DNA from: Pseudomonas sp. H9
GTDB taxonomy: Bacteria; Pseudomonadota; Gammaproteobacteria; Pseudomonadales; Pseudomonadaceae
NCBI RefSeq assembly: GCF_004353925.1
Contig: NZ_SMOK01000004.1
Span: forward strand, 1 to 64,000
Direction of reading: 5' to 3'
Length of the DNA stretch: 64,000 bases
Below are positions 7,633 through 14,869 of this stretch, piece by piece. The notes beneath the pieces are model-generated. The model worked only from the letters and a program-made list of their open reading frames with translations, was not told where the DNA came from and searched no databases. Each line of letters starts with the position of its first letter. Position 1 is the stretch's first letter. A program made the translations under genes and the position numbers.

Positions 7633-7830
7633 AGCAATCTCCTTTGCTTTAGGGAGCTGCCACACACCTGCTGTCAAACAAAGGGTGGCAGCTATACGTG
7701 GGTTGACAGACCGAGAAAGCAAAGGAAACCCGGCGCACACGAAGGTGCCCCACGTACAGCCGCCATAAAGCGAGCACATGCGGATTTGCTTTGAATTCGG
7801 TCCGTCAAAACCGGTCGCTGAATTGGCAAC
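7633..7830 (-). promoter_or_regulatory. Structured 5' leader with anti-ribosome-binding-site element, copy 1
   Basis: Read on the minus strand the leader has: TTGACGGACCGA (7808-7797), pairing with TCGGTCTGTCAA (7714-7703); GGCGGCTGTACGTGGG (7764-7749), pairing over 16 bp with CCCACGTATAGCTGCC (7702-7687); a UUCG-loop hairpin (7751-7732); CCTTTGCTTT (about 7726-7717), complementary over 10 bases to AAAGCAAAGG at the ribosome site; and AGCTGCCAC/GTGGCAGCT (7693-7655). The 16-bp helix and the last hairpin share AGCTGCC, so they exclude each other. This is the layout of a switching leader. Ligand or trigger is unknown. Confidence 0.65.
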
Positions 7831-8008
7831 GACTCGGGGAGACTAGAGCGGCAAAGGAACCATCGCAATGGCTTGAGGGCTGCGGGAGTATGAATCGGAA
7901 ATGGACTACAGGGTATCGGTAAATTCTGAAGGAACCGGCCTTAAACGCTCGCTGGATTCACACGCGCAGACTATTTCACGAAGGCTCGCATGATGTACTT
8001 CGGTTGCA

Positions 8009-8560
8009 TCAGGTTGGCTTAGAGCACTCTGAGGTGCGCTCTTTGATCGGCTCCAGAAAACCGCTCAAGCCAAATGCTATGAGGGGTACCAGCGTAGGTA
8101 GAAGCAGCGTGTTATGGAACGCGCCAAACAAAACACTGAAGCGGTACAGTTTGTTGCTGAAAATACCCAAAGTGGACCGCTCCATGTCCGGCCCAAGAAT
8201 GGCTGCAGTGATCACAAAGCCCGCCCCGAACAAGAAAAGCAGCCCAAGGTAGTTTTTTCTGTAGTTGGCCATTCTGAGGAAACCAACTGCACTTACACGC
8301 AGCGAAAACCGGCAGAACAGGAAAAGCCAAACCAGCATGATTGCCAGAAGCGCGAGGTCTTTTTCGTAAATCCAGGCGGTTTTCTTCAAGAAGTCCAACT
8401 GCCCGTGCGCAACGAAATAGTCGTGCGCCCGTGCGATAACCGGCAGCCATTGGCGCAGATCACTGCTGAGAGCGATGTCGGTGTAGAAAATGCCTAGGCT
8501 GGTCAGCCACGCTATCACCAGATAGCTGGCCCAGCCGTATATCAGTGCTTTTACTGACAT
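8009..8560 (-). CDS. Multi-pass membrane protein, 183 aa
   Basis: The start ATG 8560 follows AAGGA. At least four hydrophobic segments are visible: ALIYGWASYLVIAWLTSLGIF, LALLAIMLVWLFLFCRF, LGLLFLFGAGFVITAAIL and LLLPTLVPLIAFGLSGFL. This indicates an inner-membrane protein. No family is recognised. It is the only gene in the unique stretch between the two duplicated segments. It could be cargo left by one of the insertions, or a remnant of the pre-insertion locus. Confidence 0.7.
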   Translation of the reverse strand: MSVKALIYGWASYLVIAWLTSLGIFYTDIALSSDLRQWLPVIARAHDYFVAHGQLDFLKKTAWIYEKDLALLAIMLVWLFLFCRFSLRVSAVGFLRMANYRKNYLGLLFLFGAGFVITAAILGPDMERSTLGIFSNKLYRFSVLFGAFHNTLLLPTLVPLIAFGLSGFLEPIKERTSECSKPT

Positions 8561-8683
8561 TTCTGCATCCTTGCGTCTGTTGTGTTTCTCGAGCGCTCGC
8601 TTACAGCACAAGCCACCTTGAGGGCGGCATATTAAACCTCAGCAATCATGCGTATACGTCTCGCTTTTAACTTTGAACATTCT

Positions 8684-8724
8684 GGACGGCGCGCAAACGG
8701 CGGTTCAAATCCCCCCGCCCCACC
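8684..8724 (+). other. Second ssrA-like 3'-end remnant
   Basis: GGACGG (8684-8689) and then GGTTCAAATCCCCCC (8702-8716) and GCCCCACCA echo the end of Pseudomonas tmRNA, but with decayed stems: the segment GCGCAAAC interrupts and the acceptor has lost GGCT. No 5' half is present. It is the counterpart of 6862-6899 in the duplicated segment and is most simply an older attachment-site scar. Confidence 0.5.
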
Positions 8725-8737
8725 AAACTCGCAATAC

Positions 8738-8775
8738 AGAAAAGGCACTGAGCGAAACGCACCAGCGCCTTTTTC
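8738..8775 (+). terminator. Terminator after second ssrA-like end
   Basis: AAAAGGCACTG and CAGCGCCTTTTT form a stem with one mismatch and a T-run. It resembles the terminator at 11502-11533 (AAAGGCACTG...CAGTGCCTTT), suggesting both descend from one ancestral terminator at this locus. Confidence 0.75.
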
Positions 8776-8798
8776 AATGCTGCAACTCTGGTGCAACT

Positions 8799-9092
8799 CT
8801 AAGTTGAGGTCGCCAGACCAAACGCCAAATCCTCGACCAGTGCCTTGGCCATGCCCACCAAATAGTGCGCAGCCCAGCTCGATGCCCCATCCTGCTCGAT
8901 GCTGGCGTGCAGCGTCAGTTGTTGCGCACAGCCCATCAGCAGCGTCGCCTGCTCCAGTGCAAACGCCGCTGAGTGGCCTGGTTCAACTCGGAACAAACGC
9001 CCAGCCTCTGCCCCACCCTCGCCATCACCAAATGTGCCAATACCTAGTGTTTTGAGCCCGCATACACAGCCCATGCGTACATCATCTTTCAT
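8799..9092 (-). CDS. Small DUF3077-like protein, copy 2, 97 aa
   Basis: I start at ATG 9092, which follows GGAGGTTCGG exactly as in copy 1; an ATG 12 bp upstream overlaps that ribosome site. LFRVEPGHSAAFALEQATLL and HYLVGMAKALVEDLA match copy 1 closely. It has one two-residue insertion near residue 23 and a different C-terminal end. Function unknown. Confidence 0.7.
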   Translation of the reverse strand: MKDDVRMGCVCGLKTLGIGTFGDGEGGAEAGRLFRVEPGHSAAFALEQATLLMGCAQQLTLHASIEQDGASSWAAHYLVGMAKALVEDLAFGLATST

Positions 9093-9203
9093 CCGAACCT
9101 CCATAGCGGCCCACCATTGGCGATCACGTCAGCCCTCAGGTGGGAAATGCCTTCCAGCGCGACGTCAGCTTCGCAGGTGAACCCGCCCACAGGCTGAGGA
9201 TTT

Positions 9204-9274
9204 GTAGGAGCGGGCTTGCCCCGCGATTGTGATCTGCCTGCGCCATCGTATCGCGGGGCAAGCCCGCTCCCACC
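9204..9274. repeat. REP pair (inverted)
   Basis: GTAGGAGCGGGCTTGCCCC and its inverted partner, facing each other across about 20 bp, occupy the same place as the REP pair in copy 1, between the two small genes. Confidence 0.9.
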
Positions 9275-9293
9275 GGGTGGATTTGCCGCAGGG

Positions 9294-9521
9294 TCAATGC
9301 AGCAGTTGAACCTTGCTCAACGCTACATCCACCAAAGCACGGGCATTGTCGATTTCATGCATGGCCGCCATGGTCAGCACCTGACCGGGTGGGCTGGCAT
9401 GCAGCAGGACGGTTTGCTGGGCCACAGTCAGGGCGCAGATCAGGTGCTCGGTGACTTGGACGAGGATGTCTTCGAGGGAATGGTTGGGATGGATCGGTGG
9501 GTCAGGAACGATTTTTAACAT
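9294..9521 (-). CDS. Small helical protein (DUF3077/DUF6124-like), copy 2, 75 aa
   Basis: Paralogue of 7405-7632 with only a few substitutions (for example VTEHLICALTVAQQ for VIEHLVCALTVAQQ). ATG 9521 follows AGCAAGGAG. High identity despite separate leaders suggests purifying selection on the protein or a recent copy event. Downstream is the REP pair and then the 97-aa gene. Confidence 0.75.
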   Translation of the reverse strand: MLKIVPDPPIHPNHSLEDILVQVTEHLICALTVAQQTVLLHASPPGQVLTMAAMHEIDNARALVDVALSKVQLLH

Positions 9522-9715
9522 AGCGAACTCCTTGCTGGTGGAGCCGCCACAGCCCTGCTGTCAAACAGAAAGGTGGCAGCTATACGCGGGTTGACAGACC
9601 GAGAGCAAGGGAACCCGGCGCACACGAATGTGCCCCACGTACAGCCGCCATAACGCGTGCCGATGCGGTACTTGCTGAGTCGGTCTGTCAAAACCGGTCG
9701 TTGGATTGGCAACGA
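9522..9715 (-). promoter_or_regulatory. Structured 5' leader with anti-ribosome-binding-site element, copy 2
   Basis: Same architecture as 7633-7830 with compensating changes. TTGACAGACCGA (9691-9680) pairs perfectly with TCGGTCTGTCAA (9602-9591). GGCGGCTGTACGTGGG (9649-9634) pairs with CCCGCGTATAGCTGCC (9590-9575) using wobbles. AGCTGCCAC/GTGGCGGCT (9581-9542) keeps pairing through a G-U. The anti-ribosome-site element is CCTTGCT (9610-9604), matching AGCAAGG at 9536-9530. Upstream bases 9716-10073 hold the conserved end of the duplicated segment, and then nothing I recognise. Confidence 0.65.
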
Positions 9716-10073
9716 CTTGGTGAGACTAGATAGCTAGCGAGAGCACCGCAATGGCTTGGAAGCGACAGGAGTATGAATCGGAAATGGACTACAGAGTATC
9801 GGTAAATTCTGATGCCCCATGCCTTGAACGCTCACTGGGTTAGCAGTCAGTCGTAGAACGCAACAGAAATGGGCGACCTGTATCAGCCAATCGATGACGT
9901 CTTCTGAAATCGGTCACAATTTAGATAGACATGAAATTTCCTACGCTTTAACGTCCATTTCTCCTACTGGCATTTTGCAGCTATACGAAATGGATGCGCA
10001 GAAAAACCTACGTGCTGAACGGGCTAATTGCGAAAACGAAAACCAACCGAATCGCTTGGCGAGGAGCACCGCA

Positions 10074-11465
10074 GTGAATCAGTCGCCTGCCCAGCTATTC
10101 GCTTCGCTTAAGCGCGCCAATGTGCTGGGCGCGTTGAAACAATTAGCGCAAAGCACCTCAAGCCGCTTCGCCAGCGCGACCAAGTTCGAACTCGTCTACC
10201 AGAGTCAGCGATACGCACCCAAGGAAGTGGCAGCCCTGGCACTTGAACACCTTTTTCACAAAGCCTTTGACCCCAAAGACTTGAAAGGCGAGGAAGGCTC
10301 GGTTTGCTTCAATGCACTCAGCCGCTTGGGTTTCACCATCATTCCCAAACAAACGGTGGCCCCACCTCTTTTGTTGTGCAATATCATCAAGAGAATCTTG
10401 GAACTTCAAACCCAGCACTCTTCGCAAAACACTCCGCTGATGCAAGAGCGCGGAGAACTAGTTCGCAAACACTTCAAAGAGCGCATTTACGATGCGTTCA
10501 ATCAGATTGAACCGATTTTTTCCCAGCATGGATTTGATTGCGCGGTTGAAGGCAGTGATGGAATTGGCCGCAAATCCTATTCACCTTGGGTCAGGATCTT
10601 TACCCCCAGCCTATCTCCCTCAGCCACCGAAGGCTGGTACGTGGTCATTCACTTTTCCAGCTTGGGCGATTGCTTCTACGTAACACTTGGGTGCGGCTCC
10701 ACCGAAGGGGTAGACCTAAAGCACTTGCCAAGCGAAGAACTCGATAGGCGAAAAGCCTGGGCCAGAGATCGCCTCAACGTTAAAGGCCTCAGTACATCGA
10801 AATTCCAGGACCCGATAGCACTTCATGGCAACAAACTTTCTAAGCAATTTGAAAGGGCAACACTTTGTGCGAAGAAATACTTACCCGAGAGTTTTGACGA
10901 GAACGAATTTTGGCAAGACATCACTGAGCTCTGCACGCTGTTAACCTGCATCTACGACAGCGTGCTCCAAGGTAAAAGTCCGGACGACAGCCAGTCAGCT
11001 TTGGCCCAAGCAAGCGCCGAAATTGAAAACGTAGTAAGCCCAACCCAAAAGGCCCAAGGGCAAGGCCGACTACGAGATCCAGATGAACGTAGAGTGGTAG
11101 AGCTCCAAGCCATGGCACTGGCCAAAGCTGAACTGGAGGCCATTGGCTTCAGCGCTATCCGTGACACTTCAGCTAACCACTCCTACGACTTCGAAGCCTA
11201 CAAAAGCGGCTCCAAATGGCTAATCGAGGTAAAAGGAACGACTAGTTCCAACGCCGAAGCGTTTTTACTGACCGCCAACGAGTTGGAGCTACACAGAAGC
11301 AATACCGGAAAAACTGGATTAGCCATCGTCTATGACATTGAGCTGGATAGAAGCGGCACCTTCCCGATTGCGAGTAAGGGCTTGGTGAAACTGTTTTTAC
11401 CTTGGGATCCGGAAGAATGGGAGTTCTCCCCGTCTGCTTACATTGCTAGAAAGAAGATGGCGTAA
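10074..11465 (+). CDS. McrB-N-like/DUF3883 protein, candidate defence nuclease-associated gene, 463 aa
   Basis: The frame is open from an ATG at 9894, but only the GTG at 10074 has a good ribosome site (GAGGAG, 7-base gap), so I start there. The N-terminal 90 residues (KFELVYQSQRYAPKEVAALA, then CFNALSRLGF) resemble the head domain of HNH/McrA-type modification-dependent proteins. The middle (SPWVRIF, GWYVVIHF, TLGCGSTEG) resembles the McrB N-terminal DNA-binding domain. The end (SYDFEAY, WLIEVKGT, LTANELELH) is DUF3883, a PD-(D/E)xK-like fold. A type IV restriction or related role is inferred. Low-GC-type codons suggest transfer. Confidence 0.7.
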   Translation: MNQSPAQLFASLKRANVLGALKQLAQSTSSRFASATKFELVYQSQRYAPKEVAALALEHLFHKAFDPKDLKGEEGSVCFNALSRLGFTIIPKQTVAPPLLLCNIIKRILELQTQHSSQNTPLMQERGELVRKHFKERIYDAFNQIEPIFSQHGFDCAVEGSDGIGRKSYSPWVRIFTPSLSPSATEGWYVVIHFSSLGDCFYVTLGCGSTEGVDLKHLPSEELDRRKAWARDRLNVKGLSTSKFQDPIALHGNKLSKQFERATLCAKKYLPESFDENEFWQDITELCTLLTCIYDSVLQGKSPDDSQSALAQASAEIENVVSPTQKAQGQGRLRDPDERRVVELQAMALAKAELEAIGFSAIRDTSANHSYDFEAYKSGSKWLIEVKGTTSSNAEAFLLTANELELHRSNTGKTGLAIVYDIELDRSGTFPIASKGLVKLFLPWDPEEWEFSPSAYIARKKMA

Positions 11466-11501
11466 AAGTCCAGACAGCCAGTTTTTTAAGGGATTATAGA
11501 A

Positions 11502-11533
11502 AAAGGCACTGCGCGAACCTCGCCAGTGCCTTT
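11502..11533. terminator. Bidirectional terminator
   Basis: AAAGGCACTG and CAGTGCCTTT pair perfectly over 10 bp around a 12-base loop. T-runs follow on both strands, stronger on the minus strand. It separates the accessory gene from the oppositely oriented porin operon and marks the edge of the accessory region. Confidence 0.9.
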
Positions 11534-11549
11534 CTTGTACCTGTCCGTC

Positions 11550-12818
11550 TTACCAAAGCGGCAAGGTATAGCTGAGGATCAACCGATTCTCATCAATATC
11601 ACTAGTAAAGCTCGTCCGATAAGTCGCATTCCGCCACTTAATCCCCACATTCTGCAGCGGCCCGCTCTGAATCACATAGCCAATATCCGTGTTCCGCTCC
11701 CACTCTTTCCCATCCCCCGGCGCAGCCCCCAGATTGACGTTATCCCCTTTCACATACCGGGTCATGAAGGTCAGCCCAGGAATCCCCACTCCAGCAAAGT
11801 TGAAGTCGTACCGCGCCTGCCAAGAGCGTTCATCCTGGTTGGCGAAGTCGTTGATCTGCAGCAGGTTCACCAGGTACGGGTCAGCACCGTTGACGTTGGC
11901 AAAACCGGTGTCCCCGCTCATTTTCTGGTAGGTAACGCCAAACGCGTGGGCACCGATCGAGTAGGTGAACATGGCACCGAGCATGCGGTTGTCGACGTTG
12001 CTGTTGCCGTCATCGTCGGCGCTGGACCAACGCAAGTCAGTCTTCAACGACTGCCCTTCAGTCACCGGCAAGGTGTGGGTCAAGGTCAGGAAGTGTTGTT
12101 TGTACAGGCTGTCCAGGTTGGAGTAGTGGTAGCCGGTGGTCAGCGCGTTGGTCCATTTGTAGTCGGCGCCGATGAAGTCGAACTGGTCGGTGGTGGGGTT
12201 GGCGCCGGTGATGATGTTGCGGCGCGGGCCCTTCATCAGGGTCATGTCTTCGCGGTTTGACGAGTTACGCTGGCTGACTTGGGTCAGGCGGCCGCCGTTG
12301 AAGGTCAGGTTGTCGATTTCCATCGAGCTCAACTGGCCGCCTTGGAACGTTTGCGGCAGCAGGCGTGATTCGTTGGGTACGATTACCGGCAATTTGGGCA
12401 TCAGGGTGCCCACTTTCAACGTGGTTTTGGAGACGCGCAGTTTGCCGGTCAGGCCCAGTTCGCTGTAGTCGTCTGGCGCACGTTTTGATTGTGGGCCTTG
12501 GGGCAGCAGGCCGGTGACCCCGGCGCGGTCTGGGCTGGAGTCGAGTTTGATGCCCAATTGGCCAAGGGCGTCGATACCTACGCCCACCGGGCCGTCGGTG
12601 TAGCCCGATTCGAGGCGCAGGATGAAGCCTTGTGCCCACTCTTCGCCTTTGCTTTGTGGGGCACCAGCCTGACGAAAGTCGCGGTTCATGTAGAAGTTGC
12701 GCATTTCCACGCTGGCTTTGCTGTCTTCCACAAATGCGGCGGAGGCCGGCATGCAAACGCCGATGGCTCCGGCGATTCCAGTTAGTTGGAAAATACGAGT
12801 AGAACGTTTGACGTGCAT
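11550..12818 (-). CDS. OprD-family outer-membrane porin, 422 aa
   Basis: ATG 12818 follows AAGAGAG. A signal peptide ends near ASAAF (residue 28). The mature protein has the OprD hallmarks: FVEDSKASVEMRNFYMNRDF, GYTDGPVGVGIDALGQLG, then many amphipathic strands and a terminal LPLW for beta-barrel assembly. OprD/Opd porins carry specific small solutes such as amino acids or carboxylates. It is the last gene of the leftward operon with the ABC importer, so it probably passes the same substrate through the outer membrane. Confidence 0.9.
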   Translation of the reverse strand: MHVKRSTRIFQLTGIAGAIGVCMPASAAFVEDSKASVEMRNFYMNRDFRQAGAPQSKGEEWAQGFILRLESGYTDGPVGVGIDALGQLGIKLDSSPDRAGVTGLLPQGPQSKRAPDDYSELGLTGKLRVSKTTLKVGTLMPKLPVIVPNESRLLPQTFQGGQLSSMEIDNLTFNGGRLTQVSQRNSSNREDMTLMKGPRRNIITGANPTTDQFDFIGADYKWTNALTTGYHYSNLDSLYKQHFLTLTHTLPVTEGQSLKTDLRWSSADDDGNSNVDNRMLGAMFTYSIGAHAFGVTYQKMSGDTGFANVNGADPYLVNLLQINDFANQDERSWQARYDFNFAGVGIPGLTFMTRYVKGDNVNLGAAPGDGKEWERNTDIGYVIQSGPLQNVGIKWRNATYRTSFTSDIDENRLILSYTLPLW

Positions 12819-12901
12819 AAGGCTCTCTTTTTTATTGTTGTTGTGCAGCTCGCCCGCGCAATCCACGCGGGCTCCAAACAGCGATGGCAGCGAATCAGGT
12901 G

Positions 12902-13906
12902 TTAGAAGTTGCGGCGGCTGAGTTTGAGCACCCAACCGACAATGCCGACCCGGAACAGCAACACGCAGAGAACGAAGATCACCCCGAGGATCACGTGTAC
13001 CCATTCGCCCAGCGGGCCGTTGGACAGGTAGCTTTGCAGGGTCACCACCACGCCAGCGCCCACCAGTGGGCCCAGTACGGTGCCGACGCCGCCCAGTAGG
13101 GTCATGAGGATCACTTCGCCCGACATGTGCCAGTGCGCGTCGGTCAACGACGCCAGTTGGAACACCACGGTTTTGGTTGAGCCAGCAAGGCCGGTGAGTG
13201 CTGCCGAGATCACGAACGCCAGCAGTTTGTGGGCATCGACGTTGTAGCCGAGCGAAACCGCCCGCGGTTCATTTTCGCGGATCGCTTTGAGCACCTGGCC
13301 ATAGGGCGAGTGGATGGTGCGCTGGATCACCGCGTAACCGAACACGAACACTGCCAGTACGAAGTAGTACATGGTCAGGTTGTTGCTCAGGTCGAACACG
13401 CCGAACAGTTCACCGCGCGGTACGCCGTGCAGGCCATTCTCGCCGCCGGTGAACGGCGCCTGTACGTAGATGAAGAACACCAGTTGGGCCAACGCCAGGG
13501 TGATCATCGCGAAGTAGATGCCCTGCCGACGAATCGCCAACAGCCCGAATACCAGGCCGAGCACAGCCGATGTCAGGGTGCCGGCGAGTATCCCCCACTC
13601 GGTGCCCAGACCGCTGTAGTGGCTGAGCAGAAAGCCGGTGACGTAGCCGCCGGTAGCCAGAAACGCCGCATGCCCGAACGACAGCAAACCGGCGTAACCC
13701 AGCAGCAAGTTGAAGGCGCAGGCGAACAGGGCAAAGCACAGTAGCTTCATCAGGAACACGGGGTAGATCGCCATCGGCGCCACCAGGGCGACGGCAAACA
13801 GCGCGAGGTAACCCCAGCGTTTGCGGCGGGTGGCAGCCTGGTGCCGCTCCAGTACCACTTGCGGTTGCAGTTGCGCCGTTGCCGGTTTGATTTGCAGGCT
13901 GGTCAT
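12902..13906 (-). CDS. LivM-type ABC permease, 334 aa
   Basis: Branched-chain amino acid-type permease with about ten hydrophobic segments, the LLGYAGLLSFGHAAFLATGGY motif near residue 65 typical of LivM, and RENEPRAVSLGYNV facing the ATPase. It starts 3 bp after the LivH gene stops, so translation is linked. With 13910-14797 it forms the inner-membrane channel. The substrate need not be an amino acid, since this family also carries amides, ureas and aromatic acids. Confidence 0.92.
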   Translation of the reverse strand: MTSLQIKPATAQLQPQVVLERHQAATRRKRWGYLALFAVALVAPMAIYPVFLMKLLCFALFACAFNLLLGYAGLLSFGHAAFLATGGYVTGFLLSHYSGLGTEWGILAGTLTSAVLGLVFGLLAIRRQGIYFAMITLALAQLVFFIYVQAPFTGGENGLHGVPRGELFGVFDLSNNLTMYYFVLAVFVFGYAVIQRTIHSPYGQVLKAIRENEPRAVSLGYNVDAHKLLAFVISAALTGLAGSTKTVVFQLASLTDAHWHMSGEVILMTLLGGVGTVLGPLVGAGVVVTLQSYLSNGPLGEWVHVILGVIFVLCVLLFRVGIVGWVLKLSRRNF

Positions 13907-13909
13907 TGC

Positions 13910-14797
13910 TTATGCCTCCTTTCCGAATAGCCCGGCCGGCCGTACCAGCAGCACCAGCACCATGACCAGGAACACCACTGTGTTGGATGCTTCTGGGTAG
14001 AACACTTTGGTCAGGCCTTCGATCAGGCCCATAGCCAACCCGGTGACGATGGCGCCCATGATCGAACCCATGCCGCCAATCACCACCACGGCAAACACCA
14101 CGATCAGCAGGTTGGCGCCCATGGTTGGCGTCACGGAGTAGATAGGCGCAGCCAGTACGCCAGCGAAGGCGGCCAGTGCGGCGCCGTAGCCGTAGGTCAG
14201 GGTGATCAGCAGGGGCACGTTGATGCCGAAGGCCTGCATCAGTTTCGGGTTCTCGGTACCGGCGCGCAGGTAGGAACCGAGGCGTGTGCGTTCGATCATG
14301 AACCAGGTCACCAGGCACACTGCCAATGCCGCGACGATGACCCAGGCGCGGTAGGTTGGCAGGAACATGAAGCCCAGGTTGTAGCCGCCTTTGAGTTGCT
14401 CGGGCATCGGGTAAGAAGAACCGGACACGCCGAACAGTTTGACGAACGAACCTTCAAGGATCAGCGCCAGGCCGAAGGTCAGCAGCAGGCCGTAGAGGTG
14501 GTCTTCACCAGCGATACGGCGCAGCAGCAAGCGTTCAATCAACACGCCGACCACGCCTACCACTAGCGGCGCCAGCACCAGCGCAACCCAGTAGTTGACG
14601 CCCAGGTAGTTGAGCGCCAGCACTGCTGTGAATGCGCCCAGCATGTACTGCGCACCGTGAGCAAAGTTGATGATGCGCAGCAGGCCGAAAATGATCGCCA
14701 GGCCCAAGCTGAGCAAGGCGTAGAAGGCACCGTTGATCAGGCCCAGAAGCAGCTGCCCCGACAGTACGCTCAGGGGAATACCGAATATCAAAGTCAT
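13910..14797 (-). CDS. LivH-type ABC permease, 295 aa
   Basis: Contains INGAFYALLSLGLAIIFGLL near residue 20 and INFAHGAQYMLGAF, the LivH signature, plus about eight membrane spans. Usual length. It lies between the binding-protein gene and the LivM gene in the leftward operon and pairs with LivM to make the translocation pore. Confidence 0.92.
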   Translation of the reverse strand: MTLIFGIPLSVLSGQLLLGLINGAFYALLSLGLAIIFGLLRIINFAHGAQYMLGAFTAVLALNYLGVNYWVALVLAPLVVGVVGVLIERLLLRRIAGEDHLYGLLLTFGLALILEGSFVKLFGVSGSSYPMPEQLKGGYNLGFMFLPTYRAWVIVAALAVCLVTWFMIERTRLGSYLRAGTENPKLMQAFGINVPLLITLTYGYGAALAAFAGVLAAPIYSVTPTMGANLLIVVFAVVVIGGMGSIMGAIVTGLAMGLIEGLTKVFYPEASNTVVFLVMVLVLLVRPAGLFGKEA

Positions 14798-14825
14798 GAT
14801 TTACCACCCGCAGAAAGTCCGTGAC

Positions 14826-14847
14826 GCCCGGCTGCAAGCAGCCGGGC
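14826..14847 (-). terminator. Intercistronic hairpin after the binding-protein gene
   Basis: GCCCGGCTG and CAGCCGGGC pair over 9 bp with a four-base loop. There is no T-run, so it is more likely an mRNA-stabilising or attenuating hairpin. Such hairpins typically keep binding-protein levels above those of the permeases. Confidence 0.6.
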
Positions 14848-14869
14848 AAGTACCTCAGTCACGCATCGC

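Larger units (their letters stand above)
6862..9845. repeat. Segmental duplication, two diverged copies of about 1.1 kb
   Basis: Copy 1 (6862 to about 7950) and copy 2 (8684 to about 9845) share the same order: tmRNA-like 3' end, terminator, 96/97-aa gene, REP pair, 75-aa gene, long structured leader, then a conserved upstream stretch ending near the shared bases GAATCGGAAATGGACTACAG. They are separated by a unique 0.7-kb piece with a membrane-protein gene. Divergence is clear but moderate. The arrangement suggests repeated integration or recombination at the same ssrA-derived site. Confidence 0.8.

Noticed and set aside
6817..7794. Plus-strand frame of 325 codons, Pro/His-rich
   Set aside because: It runs antisense through both small minus-strand genes, the REP pair and the leader. 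Its composition (Pro, His, Gln runs) is what the reverse of GC-rich genes gives.
9894..10073. N-terminal extension of the McrB-like gene
   Set aside because: Coding is possible, but the only strong ribosome site points to GTG 10074, and the extension lies at the end of the duplicated segment with no domain.
11526..12260. Plus-strand frame of 244 codons
   Set aside because: It is antisense to the OprD porin, which has a signal peptide, barrel motifs and a ribosome site.
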